Shown one piece after another: positions 38,810 to 47,441 of a DNA stretch of 64,000 bases. The stretch's first letter is position 1; each line of letters starts with the position of its first letter. The translations under genes and the position numbers were made by a program. The DNA lies in assembly GCA_963777775.1 (NCBI GenBank), contig CAVZRL010000004.1, positions 1-64,000 of the forward strand, given 5' to 3'. Under the pieces are notes generated by a model that did no database searches, had not been told where the DNA came from, and worked only from the letters and a program-made list of their open reading frames with translations. This stretch comes from WHSW01 sp963777775 (GTDB taxonomy: Bacteria > Actinomycetota > Thermoleophilia > Solirubrobacterales > 70-9).

Positions 38810-40306
38810 ATGCGCGGCCGGACGATCGGCGAGGACCTCAGGGTCTCGGCCGCCGCCGAGCCGGACAAGCCCGCGGTGATCGCGCCCGAGGGCGAGCTCT
38901 CCTACGGCGAGCTCGACCGGGCCGCCGACCGCCTCGCCGTCGGCCTCGCCCACAACGGGGTCCGGCGCGGCGACCGGGTCGCGACCCTGCTCCCGAACTC
39001 GCTCGAGGCCGCGATCGCGATCTACGGGATCTTCCGCGCCGGGGCCGCGATCTCGCCGCTGAACCCGACGGTCAAGGCTCGAAAGCTCGCCTACGTCCTC
39101 GACGACTCCGGCGCCCGGGCAGTGATCTGCGACGAGGAGCGGGCCGGGACGGCGCGCGAAGCGGCCGAGCAAGCCGCCGATCGCGTGCATGTGTTCAGCG
39201 GCGTCGAGTCGGTTCCGACCGGCGAGGCGGGCCTGCACAAGCCGCTCTCGGTCGACCTCGCCGGGGTCGTCTACACCTCGGGCTCGACCGGAGAGCCAAA
39301 GGGGGTGGCGGTCACCCACCAGACGATGACCTTCGTCGCCGACTCGATCATCGAGTACCTCGAGATGGACGAGTCCGAGCGGGTGCTCTGCGTGCTGCCG
39401 CTCTCGTTCGGCTACGGGCTCTACCAGCTGCTGACCTGTGTGCGCAGCGGCGGCACCCTCGTGCTCGAGCCCGGTTTCGCTTTCGCCGGCCGGGTCGTCT
39501 CGCTGCTCGGCGAGCAGCGGGTCACGGCGCTTCCCGGGGTGCCGACGGTGTTCGGGGTGCTGCTCTCGCTGCGCGGGCTCGGCGAGCGCGAGTTCCCGGA
39601 GCTGCGCACGCTGACCAACGCCGGCGCCCCGATGGCCGAGCCGATGATCCAGTCGCTGCGCTCTACCTTTCCCAACGCCCGCTTCTACTCGATGTACGGC
39701 CAGACCGAGGCGCAGCGGATCTGCTACCTGCCGCCCGACCAGCTCGAGCAGCGCCCGACCTCGGTCGGGATCCCGATCCCGGGGACCGAGGCCTGGATCG
39801 AGGATGCGGACGGCAACGTCCCCGTCCCCGGCGCGGTCGGCGAGCTGATGGTCCGCGGGACGCACGTGATGCTCGAGTACTGGAACAAGCCACAGGCGAC
39901 GGCCGAGAAGCTGCGTGCGGGCCGCTGGCCGTGGGAGCGGGTGCTCGCGACCGGCGACCTCTTCCGCCGCGACGAGGAGGGCTATCTCTACTTCGTCAGC
40001 CGTCGCGACGACATCATCAAGTCACGCGGCGAGAAGGTGGTGCCGAAGGAGATCGAGGACCTGCTCCATACCGTGTCCGGGGTGCGCGAGGCAGCGGTGG
40101 TCGGGATTCCCGACAAGCTGCTCGGCGAGGCGGTGATCGCGCACGTCGCGCCGCACACCGACGCCGAGCTCGATCCCGGCGAGCTGCGCCGGCTGTGCGC
40201 CGAGCGGCTCGAGGACTACATGGTCCCGAAGCGGGTCGTCGTTCACGACGAGCTGCCGCGGACGGGCAACGGCAAGCTCGACCGCGCGACCCTGCGCGAG
40301 CACTGA
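38810..40306 (+). CDS. AMP-forming acyl-CoA/acyl-ACP ligase
   Basis: A 498-aa ANL-superfamily adenylating enzyme. The phosphate loop is YTSGSTGEPKGV (155-166), the aromatic/ATP motif is YSMYGQTEAQRICYLP, the hinge region is ATGDLFRRDEEGYLYFVSRR, and the catalytic lysine is Lys489 in RTGNGKLDRATL. It probably activates a carboxylic acid and loads it on the neighbouring carrier protein. The gene is the last of a four-gene run with the NadE-like enzyme, the amidotransferase and the carrier protein. Confidence 0.88.
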   Translation: MRGRTIGEDLRVSAAAEPDKPAVIAPEGELSYGELDRAADRLAVGLAHNGVRRGDRVATLLPNSLEAAIAIYGIFRAGAAISPLNPTVKARKLAYVLDDSGARAVICDEERAGTAREAAEQAADRVHVFSGVESVPTGEAGLHKPLSVDLAGVVYTSGSTGEPKGVAVTHQTMTFVADSIIEYLEMDESERVLCVLPLSFGYGLYQLLTCVRSGGTLVLEPGFAFAGRVVSLLGEQRVTALPGVPTVFGVLLSLRGLGEREFPELRTLTNAGAPMAEPMIQSLRSTFPNARFYSMYGQTEAQRICYLPPDQLEQRPTSVGIPIPGTEAWIEDADGNVPVPGAVGELMVRGTHVMLEYWNKPQATAEKLRAGRWPWERVLATGDLFRRDEEGYLYFVSRRDDIIKSRGEKVVPKEIEDLLHTVSGVREAAVVGIPDKLLGEAVIAHVAPHTDAELDPGELRRLCAERLEDYMVPKRVVVHDELPRTGNGKLDRATLREH

Positions 40307-40338
40307 GCCCCACGTTCGTGCGCCTGGGCGGCGCTGCG

Positions 40339-40344
40339 TAGCAT
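40339..40344 (+). promoter_or_regulatory. TAGCAT -10 box of thrS
   Basis: TAGCAT followed by nine bases (GCGGGCGCG) and ATG 40354. No ribosome-binding site lies in between, so thrS is probably translated from a leaderless mRNA. No T-box leader is seen. Confidence 0.55.
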
Positions 40345-40353
40345 GCGGGCGCG

Positions 40354-42291
40354 ATGGCGACGCTGACCGTGACCCTCCCCGACGGCTCGCCGCTCGAGCT
40401 CGCGGTGGGCGCCACCGGTGCCGACGCGGCAGCGGCGATCGGTCCCAGGCTCGCCCGTGATGCGCTCGGGGTCAGGGTCGACGGGGAGCTGCGCGACCTC
40501 TCGGCCGAGTTGCCCGGCGGTGCCGAGATCGCGATCGTGACCGCGCGCAGCGAGGGGCACGAGGCCGAGGACGCGCTGTGGCTGATCCGCCACGACGCCG
40601 CCCACGTGATGGCGACGGCGGTAGTCGAGCTGTGGCCGGGGACGCGGGTCTCGATCGGCCCACCGATCGAAAGCGGCTTCTACTACGACTTCGAGTTCCC
40701 CAACGGCGAGCGCCCGAGCGAGGCCGACCTGGAGCGGATCGAGCGGGTGATGCGCCGCCACATCGAGGCCGATGAGCCGTTCGAGCGCAGCGAGCTCGCG
40801 GCCGCGGACGCGATCGAGCGCTTCCGCGAGGAGGACCAGCCCTACAAGGTCGAGCTGATCGAGGACCTGGTCGCCGAGCAGGGGGTCGAGACGGTGTCGC
40901 TGTATCGCAACGGCCCCTTCACCGACCTCTGCCGCGGTCCGCATGCCCCCTCGACCGGGCGGGTGGGAGCCTTCAAGCTCACCTCGCTGGCGGGCGCTTA
41001 CTGGCGCGGCGACGAGAGCCGCCAGATGCTGACCCGGATCTACGGCACCGCCTTTCACTCCCCCGCCGACCTCGAGCACCACCTCGAGCAGCTCGAGCGC
41101 GCCCGCGAGAGCGATCATCGGCGCCTCGGGCCGGCGCTGGACCTGTTCGAGTTCCGGCCCGAGGCGCCGGGAATGCCCTTTTGGCTCCCGCAGGGAACGG
41201 TGCTGCTGCGGCTGATCGAGGACGAGGTCCGCGAGCAGCTCGCGAAGCGCGGCTACAGCGAGATCAGGACCCCGCGGGTGCTCGACGAGGAGCTCTGGCA
41301 CCGCTCTGGGCACTGGGACAACTACCGCGAGAACATGTACTTCGTCGAGCCCGCCGAGCATGAGCCCGAGCAACGGCGGTTCGCGCTCAAGCCGATGAAC
41401 TGCCCGGGCGCCTGCCTGGTCTTCGCCTCGCAGCGGCGCTCCTACCGCGACCTGCCGATGCGCCTGGCCGAGTTCGGCGACGTCGCTCGCTACGAGCGCG
41501 AGGGCGTCCTGCACGGCCTGCTGCGGGTGCGCGCGTTCACCCAGGACGACGGCCACGTCTTCTGCACGCTCGAGCAGGTTCCGAACGAAGTCGACTCGAT
41601 CTGCGAGGCGGTCGACGAGCTGCACGAGCGGTTCGGCTTTGACGACTTCCGAGTCGAGCTCTCCACCCGGCCCGAGAAGTCGGTCGGGACAGATGATCAG
41701 TGGGCACGGGCCGAGGCGGGTCTGCGCGAGGCGCTGGAGCGCCAGGGACGCGAGTACGAGGTGAGCCCGGGGGAGGGGACGTTCTACGGGCCGAAGATCG
41801 ACTTCCACGTCACCGACGCGCTCGGGCGCTCCTGGCAGTGCGGGACCTGCCAGCTCGACTTCCAGATGCCCGAGCGATTCGACCTTCGCTATCAGGGCGA
41901 GGACAACGCCGAGCACCCCCCGGTGATGATCCACCGCGCGCTGCTGGGCTCGATGGAGCGTTTCGCGGGGATCCTGATCGAGCACCACGGCGGCCGCTTC
42001 CCGACCTGGCTGGCGCCGGTGCAGGCCGTGGTCCTGCCGGTCTCGGATCCGCATCTCGACTACGCGCGCGGGCTCGCCGACCGGCTCGGCGAGGCGGGGG
42101 TGCGCGTGCGCATCGATGAGCGCTCGGAGTCGGTCGGCCGCAAGATCCGCGATGCGGAGTTGGCGAAGACCCCGTTCATGCTCGTCGTCGGCGAGCGCGA
42201 GGAGGCCGACGGCACCGCGTCGCTGCGTTCGCACGCAGACGGCGACCTGGGCCCGGTAGCCGCGGACGAGCTGGCGGGGCGGATCAAGTAG
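40354..42291 (+). CDS. thrS: Threonyl-tRNA synthetase
   Basis: A full-length 645-aa ThrRS: TGS domain (1-62), editing domain with H80DAAH84 and the later DLCRGPH (191-197), class II catalytic core with the zinc ligands Cys350 (KPMNCPGAC) and His401 (TQDDGHVFC) plus the His in VMIHRALLGS, and a C-terminal anticodon-binding domain (WLAPVQAVVLPVSDPHLDYA onwards). It charges tRNA-Thr and clears mis-acylated Ser. ATG 40354 lies nine bases behind a TAGCAT box. The 3' end overlaps the convergent wzx-like gene by eight bases. Confidence 0.97.
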   Translation: MATLTVTLPDGSPLELAVGATGADAAAAIGPRLARDALGVRVDGELRDLSAELPGGAEIAIVTARSEGHEAEDALWLIRHDAAHVMATAVVELWPGTRVSIGPPIESGFYYDFEFPNGERPSEADLERIERVMRRHIEADEPFERSELAAADAIERFREEDQPYKVELIEDLVAEQGVETVSLYRNGPFTDLCRGPHAPSTGRVGAFKLTSLAGAYWRGDESRQMLTRIYGTAFHSPADLEHHLEQLERARESDHRRLGPALDLFEFRPEAPGMPFWLPQGTVLLRLIEDEVREQLAKRGYSEIRTPRVLDEELWHRSGHWDNYRENMYFVEPAEHEPEQRRFALKPMNCPGACLVFASQRRSYRDLPMRLAEFGDVARYEREGVLHGLLRVRAFTQDDGHVFCTLEQVPNEVDSICEAVDELHERFGFDDFRVELSTRPEKSVGTDDQWARAEAGLREALERQGREYEVSPGEGTFYGPKIDFHVTDALGRSWQCGTCQLDFQMPERFDLRYQGEDNAEHPPVMIHRALLGSMERFAGILIEHHGGRFPTWLAPVQAVVLPVSDPHLDYARGLADRLGEAGVRVRIDERSESVGRKIRDAELAKTPFMLVVGEREEADGTASLRSHADGDLGPVAADELAGRIK

Positions 42292-43636
42292 CCGGGCGGG
42301 GCCGCCTCCGCAGCCGGGCGACGACGCCGCCGACGACCGCGAGATCGGCGCGGCGAGGCAGCAGCGAGCGCCAGCCCGAGCCGGTGAGGCGGACGTAGAT
42401 CGCCGCCGAGACCGCGCCGCCGGCGAGGAACGCCGCGGTCGCCGCCGCCGCGGCGCCCTCGGCGCCGAACGGCGCGATCAGCACCAGGTCGAGCGCGATC
42501 CCGACGATCAGCGAGACGATCAGCCCGACCGAGGAGAGACCGGGCGCGTTGGCGGCGGCGAGGCCGCTCGAGAAGACGGCGCTGGCCGCGAACCCGAGCG
42601 CGCCGGGGAGCAGGATCAAGAACGGCAGCGTCGCCGGTTCGAAGGCCTCGCCGAAGACGAGTGGGAGCAGGGGAGGGCCGAGCAGCGCGGCGACGACGAT
42701 CCCAATCGCCGTGATCAGGGCGACCGCCCGGAACGCACCGAGCGTCCGCCCCGCCCGCAGGTGGTGGCCGCTTCCGGCGACCACCGGCAGCACGGCCCAG
42801 GAGGCCGCGTTGGGCACGTAGAGCAGGACCTCGGAGGCGTTGACGGCGACCGCGTAGATCCCGAGCACCGCCTCCGAGGCGATCAGCGCGAGGAAAATCT
42901 GGTCGACGCGGAAGTTGAGAAAACGCGACAGCGTGCCGACCCAGGCCCGGACTCCAAAGTGCACCGACTCGGCGAGTAGCGGCAGGCTTGCGGGGCCCGG
43001 GCGCACGTCGCGAATCGAGACGACCAGCATCAGCACGGCGCCGAACAGGGCCGCCGCCGCCCAGGCGATCGTCGCCGTCGAGACGGTGAGGCCGGGGCCG
43101 ACGACCATGAACGCGATCAGCAGCGTGTAGCTCCAAGGCAGGGCGGTGGCGCAGACCGCGGCGGCGAGGAAGCGGCTGCAGCCGAACATGAACGCCAATG
43201 CGGCCTCGGAGAGCGCGGTGCCGAAGATGCCGAGCGCCAGCGCGACCAACTCGGGCGTGTCGAGGCCCTCGGGCCGCGCACCCTCGAAGACGAGCAGCGC
43301 GCCGACGGCGATCGCCGCGCCGACCAGCGCCCCGACGGCCGAGAAGAGGATCACGTTGGTCAGCAGCGACCTGCGCTCCTCGGGCCGTTGGGCGGCGAAC
43401 ACGGTCGTCGCCTCCCAGACTCCGAGCGCGATCACCCGCGAGGTGACCATCGCGACGACGATGAAGAAGGCGACCGTGCCTCGGCCGGTGGGCCCGAGCG
43501 CGCGCGCCAGCAAGAGGACCGAGATGAAGTAGCCGGCCGCCCCGAGCAGCTGTTGACCGACCATCAGGGTCGATCCCGAGGCGATCGTGTGGGTTCCCTT
43601 CGGCTGCTCGGCGGAACCGCCCGCCTCGTCCTTCAT
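42284..43636 (-). CDS. Wzx-type polysaccharide flippase
   Basis: A 450-aa membrane protein with about 12-14 helices, of the MATE/MOP flippase superfamily (polysaccharide biosynthesis type). It begins with a polar N terminus, then TIASGSTLMVGQQLLGAAGY and FISVLLLARALGPTGRGTVA, the classic start of Wzx proteins; FRVDQIFLALIASEAVLGIY is the mid-protein motif. It would flip lipid-linked repeat units across the membrane. ATG 43636 is chosen since a TAGCTT box lies seven bases upstream; the longer frame to 43732 runs into the neighbour. Confidence 0.85.
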   Translation of the reverse strand: MKDEAGGSAEQPKGTHTIASGSTLMVGQQLLGAAGYFISVLLLARALGPTGRGTVAFFIVVAMVTSRVIALGVWEATTVFAAQRPEERRSLLTNVILFSAVGALVGAAIAVGALLVFEGARPEGLDTPELVALALGIFGTALSEAALAFMFGCSRFLAAAVCATALPWSYTLLIAFMVVGPGLTVSTATIAWAAAALFGAVLMLVVSIRDVRPGPASLPLLAESVHFGVRAWVGTLSRFLNFRVDQIFLALIASEAVLGIYAVAVNASEVLLYVPNAASWAVLPVVAGSGHHLRAGRTLGAFRAVALITAIGIVVAALLGPPLLPLVFGEAFEPATLPFLILLPGALGFAASAVFSSGLAAANAPGLSSVGLIVSLIVGIALDLVLIAPFGAEGAAAAATAAFLAGGAVSAAIYVRLTGSGWRSLLPRRADLAVVGGVVARLRRRPRPAT

Positions 43637-43646
43637 CGCGGCGAAG

Positions 43647-44861
43647 CTAGCGCACGTACACGTCGCCAGAACGGGCCTGGAGCGCAAAGCTGAGGGCCGT
43701 TTCGCCGGCGAGGTTCGTGTGTGGGCTGTCAAAGCTCACGGTCGCGGTCCGGCCGCCCGGTGGATTGACGGCCACCGCGCCGCGCGCGAAGTCGCGCCGC
43801 CAGAGCCCGTTTGCGAGCTCGCGACGAGGGCCGGTCGCGGGGCCGGGATCGACCTGCCAGCCGCGCCAGTAACCCGACCCTCCGACGCCTGGCGGGTCGG
43901 CTCGGAAGTCGGACTCGATCGCGTCGCGCCCGGTGCGGACGAGGAAGTAGTTGGCGAGCTCGTAGCGGGCCTCAGCGACGGTCTCCAGCTCGGGCCCTAG
44001 CAGGACCCGCTTGCCGAGCCCGTGCAGCCAGTCGATGTGCTCGAGCAGCGTCTCATAGCCGTACTGGCCGTCGCCGGCGACGATCCCGGAGTCGTTGAAG
44101 CCGCGCTCGAGCTCGATCCAGTCCGCGGCCTCGTTCTGGCGCCGGACCTCGGGGTCGGAGTGGCTCAGCCACCAGAGGGAGTTGTGCATGATCTGGACCC
44201 GTGGGAACGCCCTACGGATCTGCTCGAGGAACTCGACCATGTACACCTGCCACGCCTGCTCGTCGATCGTCGACCCGGTCCGGGGGTCGAGCGGACTGGC
44301 CGGGCTCGCGTCGCCATGGGAGACGTGGAGCTCGAGGTTGACGTCATCGACGAAGATGCCCACGTAGCCGCGCCCGCGCGGGTCCTTGCGCCTGCTGCGC
44401 GCGAAGGTGCGCTTGGCCTGTGCGATCCAGTGGTTGCGCCAGCTCGGGTTGCCGATATCGGCGGCGTACTGGGGACAGCCGGACCCGGTGCACTCAAAGG
44501 GGATGTAGAGCGGCTGGCCGAGCGCGTCCCGGAGGCGCCACTCGGGGTGCTTTGCGAGCAGGCGCGAGTGGCTCGAGGCGTAGATCGCGTAGAGGTCCTT
44601 GTAGAAGAACGCCGGCGGCGGTCGCCACGGCATCGCCTCGTCTTCGAAGAACCGCGAGTAGCCCCGGATCTGGAAGTAGTGGCGGCGGATCCACCGCTTT
44701 CGCTTGCCGCTGGGGTCGGTGAGGAAGCGATCGAACTCCGCGGTCGCGTTGCGGACCAGCCGCGGCTGGTTGCCGTCCGCCTGGTCGACGTCGGCGGGCG
44801 CCGAGCCGCAGCCGCAGGCCGCGGCGGCGACGGCGAGGATCGGGATCAGTCGCAGCCCCAT
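43647..44861 (-). CDS. Secreted GHL15-type putative glycosidase
   Basis: A 404-aa lipoprotein-like exported protein (signal LIPILAVAAAACGCG, with a possible lipidation Cys) followed by a TIM-barrel-type domain of the hypothetical glycosyl hydrolase family 15 (GHL15). Landmarks are FFYKDLYAIYASSHSRLL, CPQYAADIGNPSWRNHWI, GYVGIFVDDVNLELHVS (acidic pair at the strand end) and WIELERGFNDSG. A paralogue lies at 62818-64000 at the other end of the polysaccharide genes. It probably trims or releases the polymer. A TAGCAT lies 12 bases before the ATG. Confidence 0.78.
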   Translation of the reverse strand: MGLRLIPILAVAAAACGCGSAPADVDQADGNQPRLVRNATAEFDRFLTDPSGKRKRWIRRHYFQIRGYSRFFEDEAMPWRPPPAFFYKDLYAIYASSHSRLLAKHPEWRLRDALGQPLYIPFECTGSGCPQYAADIGNPSWRNHWIAQAKRTFARSRRKDPRGRGYVGIFVDDVNLELHVSHGDASPASPLDPRTGSTIDEQAWQVYMVEFLEQIRRAFPRVQIMHNSLWWLSHSDPEVRRQNEAADWIELERGFNDSGIVAGDGQYGYETLLEHIDWLHGLGKRVLLGPELETVAEARYELANYFLVRTGRDAIESDFRADPPGVGGSGYWRGWQVDPGPATGPRRELANGLWRRDFARGAVAVNPPGGRTATVSFDSPHTNLAGETALSFALQARSGDVYVR

Positions 44862-44920
44862 GCCGATCCGCGGATGCTAGATCAGCCCACCCGCCCGGGT
44901 TCCGCTAACAATCCCGCGGC

Positions 44921-46009
44921 ATGACCGAGATCCGAGCGATGACCGCAGAGGACCTGGCGGAGGTGACCGGGCTGCTCGACACCCACCTTCCGGAGTGGGG
45001 CGGCGACCGCGAGCTGCTCCGCGCGACGATGGTCGAGCACCCCTGGGCCGACCCCGAGCTCAGCTCACTGGTCGCGGTCGACGAGCAGGGAGCGATCGTG
45101 GGCTTCATCGGTGCCCAGGCCCGGCGCCTGGTCTTCGACGGCCGTCCGCTTCGCGGCCTCTGCTGCTCGCACCTTGTCGTCGTGCCCGACCGCCGCGGCA
45201 GCGCGGCCGGGGCACTGCTGCTGGGGCGCCTGCTGGCCGGGCCGCAGGACCTGACCTGGTCCGACAGCGCGATCCCGATCGTCGCGCGGATGTGGCGCAC
45301 GTTCGGCGGCGAGCTCGACCACGCCCGGGTATGTGACTGGATGCTGGTCCTGCGCCCCGCCGGCTGGGTCGGGTCCTGGGCCGGCTCGGTGGCCGCCCGG
45401 CGCCGGATCGACCGCGACCTGATCCCGGTCGGCTCGTTCCCGTTCAGCGCCCTCGCCCGGCTGCGGCCGGGGAGCGGCGAGATGATCTGGGAGGAGGGGG
45501 AGATCCGGCGCGCGAGCGGGCCGGTGGCCGGCCTCAGCGGCGAGGACGCGAGCGCTGAACAGATCGTCGCAGAGCTGCCCGCGATCTCGGCCCGGACCAG
45601 GTTCCGGGTCGAATACGACGCCGAGCACCTCGAGCACCAGCTCGGCCAGATCCGGGCTCGTTCAGGCGAGCTGGTCTGCCGGCTGGTGCGGTTGAACGGG
45701 AGCCCGATCGGCTGGTACGCGTACCTGCCACGACGCGCTGCCGCGAGCCGCGTGCTCTGCCTGGCGGGCACCGAGCGCCATCTCGACCTGGTGCTCGGCG
45801 AGCTGGTCGAGCACGCCCGAGGGGGCGGCAGCAGGGTGCTCGCCGGGCGCCTGGAGCCGCACCTGGACGGACCCTTGCGCCGGCGCCTGGCGGCGATCGG
45901 CATCGTCCGCGACTCGGTCGTGCACGCGGCCGACCCGGAGCTGCGGGCGGCGCTCGCGACCGGCTCGGCGCTTCTCACCCAGCTCGACGGCGAGTGGTTT
46001 CTCGTCTGA
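44921..46009 (+). CDS. GNAT-fold acyltransferase
   Basis: A 362-aa protein with a GNAT N-acyltransferase core in the first half (IRAMTAEDLAEVTGLLDTHL, then VGFIGAQARRLVF and the acetyl-CoA-type turn LVVVPDRRGSAAGALLLGRL) and a second, degenerate GNAT-like half (residues 225-362). Acyl donor and acceptor are unknown. Its position beside the flippase and glycosidase suggests modification of a sugar or lipid. AACAAT lies eight bases before ATG 44921, again a leaderless-type start. Confidence 0.72.
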   Translation: MTEIRAMTAEDLAEVTGLLDTHLPEWGGDRELLRATMVEHPWADPELSSLVAVDEQGAIVGFIGAQARRLVFDGRPLRGLCCSHLVVVPDRRGSAAGALLLGRLLAGPQDLTWSDSAIPIVARMWRTFGGELDHARVCDWMLVLRPAGWVGSWAGSVAARRRIDRDLIPVGSFPFSALARLRPGSGEMIWEEGEIRRASGPVAGLSGEDASAEQIVAELPAISARTRFRVEYDAEHLEHQLGQIRARSGELVCRLVRLNGSPIGWYAYLPRRAAASRVLCLAGTERHLDLVLGELVEHARGGGSRVLAGRLEPHLDGPLRRRLAAIGIVRDSVVHAADPELRAALATGSALLTQLDGEWFLV

Positions 46010-46013
46010 CCTC

Positions 46014-46060
46014 TATACTGGCGGGCAATGACGGGCACCCAGATCAGCGCGCAGCGATAG
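46014..46060 (+). promoter_or_regulatory. infC operon promoter and leader peptide
   Basis: TATACT (46014-46019) is followed after eight bases by an ATG that opens a 10-codon frame, MTGTQISAQR, and a stop at 46060. infC begins 86 bases later. The arrangement looks like a leaderless leader peptide that could sense initiation or ribosome supply. A second promoter candidate, TTGACG, lies at 46115-46120. Confidence 0.45.
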
Positions 46061-46146
46061 CGCCTGCCGCTCCCTTGCTCGCCCGTCTCGCCCTCCGAAC
46101 CGACCGCATCTAGCTTGACGCTCCGCGCCGGCTCGAGCTCTACCTA

Positions 46147-46776
46147 GTGCCGGTCCCGAGGCGGTTCGACCGCAAGCCCCCGGAGCGCGACCCAACGCGG
46201 ATCAACGAGCGGATCCGGGTCAGCGAGGTGCGCCTCGTTGACGAGGACGGGAGCCAGATCGGCGTGATCAAGACCGACGACGCGCTGCGGATGGCCCAGG
46301 AGCGCGACCTCGACCTGGTCGAGGTCGCCGCTGACTCCAGCCCGCCGGTGGCGCGGCTGCTCGACTACTCCAAGTACAAGTACGAGCAGGAGCAGAAGGC
46401 GAAGGCCGCGCGCAAGCACCAGCAGCAGGTCAACGTGCGCGAGATAAAGCTGCGACCGAAGATCGCCGACCACGACTACGAGACGAAGCGTGGCCACGTC
46501 GAGCGCTTCCTGCGCCAGCAGGACAAGGTCAAGGTGACGATCATGTTCCGCGGCCGTGAGCAGGCGCATCCCGAGCGCGGACGGGTGCTCCTCGATCGGC
46601 TCTACGAGGACGTCGGCGAGCTGGCGACGATCGAGCAGGCCCCGCAGCAGGAGGGACGCAACATGCACATGATGCTGGCGCCCTCGCGGGAGAGCGCCGC
46701 CCGGGCCCGTGAAGAGCGCGAGCAGCGCGCCGCGGCCGGCGACGACGCCCCGGCGGCAGCGGACTCCCAGGGCTGA
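46147..46776 (+). CDS. infC: Translation initiation factor IF-3
   Basis: A 209-aa IF-3. The N domain has DPTRINERIRVSEVRLVDED, GVIKTDDALRMAQERDLDLV and LLDYSKYKYEQEQKAKAARK; the C domain has REIKLRPKIADHDYETKRGH, KVKVTIMFRGREQAHPERGR and IEQAPQQEGRNMHMMLAP, followed by a charged low-complexity tail. It binds the 30S subunit and proofreads initiation. The start is GTG 46147; infC starts are often unusual and autoregulated, and TACCTA upstream is the only signal. First gene of the infC-rpmI-rplT operon. Confidence 0.95.
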   Translation: MPVPRRFDRKPPERDPTRINERIRVSEVRLVDEDGSQIGVIKTDDALRMAQERDLDLVEVAADSSPPVARLLDYSKYKYEQEQKAKAARKHQQQVNVREIKLRPKIADHDYETKRGHVERFLRQQDKVKVTIMFRGREQAHPERGRVLLDRLYEDVGELATIEQAPQQEGRNMHMMLAPSRESAARAREEREQRAAAGDDAPAAADSQG

Positions 46777-46823
46777 TCTTCGCCCCGAGTGGCGCGGCGC
46801 GTCTGCTTCAATAGTCGGCCCCG

Positions 46824-47024
46824 ATGCCGAAGATGAAGACCCATTCGGGCGCCAAGAAGCGCTTTCGCAAGACCGCCACCGGCAAGCTGCGCGGGCGGCG
46901 CGCCTACTCGAGCCACATCCTCGAGAAGAAGTCGCCGAAGCGCAAGCGGCGGATGGCGAAGCCGGTCGAGATCGCTCCAGCCGACACCCGGCGGGTCCGC
47001 AAGCTGCTCGGGAGCGACAAGTGA
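46824..47024 (+). CDS. rpmI: Ribosomal protein bL35
   Basis: A 66-aa bL35, basic throughout: MPKMKTHSGAKKRFRKTATG, KLRGRRAYSSHILEKKSPKR, then KRRMAKPVEIAPADTRRVRK LLGSDK. Normal length. An AATAGT box lies eight bases before the ATG, so it may also be transcribed separately from infC. Its TGA overlaps the GTG of rplT. Confidence 0.96.
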   Translation: MPKMKTHSGAKKRFRKTATGKLRGRRAYSSHILEKKSPKRKRRMAKPVEIAPADTRRVRKLLGSDK

Positions 47025-47380
47025 GCCGGGCCACGAACGCCGTCGCCCGCAAGCGGCGCAAGAAGAAGGTCCTGCGCCAGGCGAAGGGGTACTGGGGCCG
47101 CAAGCACTCCAGCTACCGGCTCGCGAACGAGCAGCTGATGCGCTCGGGCCAGTACGCCTACCGCGACCGGCGCCGGCGCAAGCGCGAGCTGCGACGGCTG
47201 TGGATCGTGCGGATCAACGCCGCTGCACGGCGCGAGGGGATGACCTACTCAGAGCTGATCCACGGCCTCTCGGAGGCCGGGGTCGAGGTGAACCGCAAGA
47301 TGCTCGCCGACATCGCGGTTCGCGACCCGGAGGCGTTTCGCCGATTTGCCGAGCAAGCCCGGGAGGCCGTGGCGGCCTGA
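47021..47380 (+). CDS. rplT: Ribosomal protein bL20
   Basis: A 119-aa bL20: MSRATNAVARKRRKKKVLRQ, AKGYWGRKHSSYRLANEQLM, YAYRDRRRRKRELRRLWIVR INAAARREGMTYSELIHGL. It is an early assembly protein of the 50S subunit and in many bacteria represses its own operon. The start is GTG 47021 overlapping rpmI (GTGA). A strong terminator follows 30 bases after the stop. Confidence 0.96.
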   Translation: MSRATNAVARKRRKKKVLRQAKGYWGRKHSSYRLANEQLMRSGQYAYRDRRRRKRELRRLWIVRINAAARREGMTYSELIHGLSEAGVEVNRKMLADIAVRDPEAFRRFAEQAREAVAA

Positions 47381-47409
47381 GCCAGCTCGACCGCCGACCA
47401 GACTTCACC

Positions 47410-47433
47410 GGGCGCCCAGCGGGCGCCCTTTTT
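47410..47433 (+). terminator. Terminator of the infC operon
   Basis: GGGCGCCC (47410-47417), AGC, GGGCGCCC (47421-47428) and TTTTT form a textbook rho-independent terminator between rplT and the RNA methyltransferase gene, nine bases before its ATG. Confidence 0.9.
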
Positions 47434-47441
47434 GTTGTCCG

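Noticed and set aside
40310..40353. T-box or other riboswitch before thrS
   Set aside because: Only 47 bases separate thrS from the previous gene and a -10 box lies nine bases before the ATG, leaving no room for a leader RNA.
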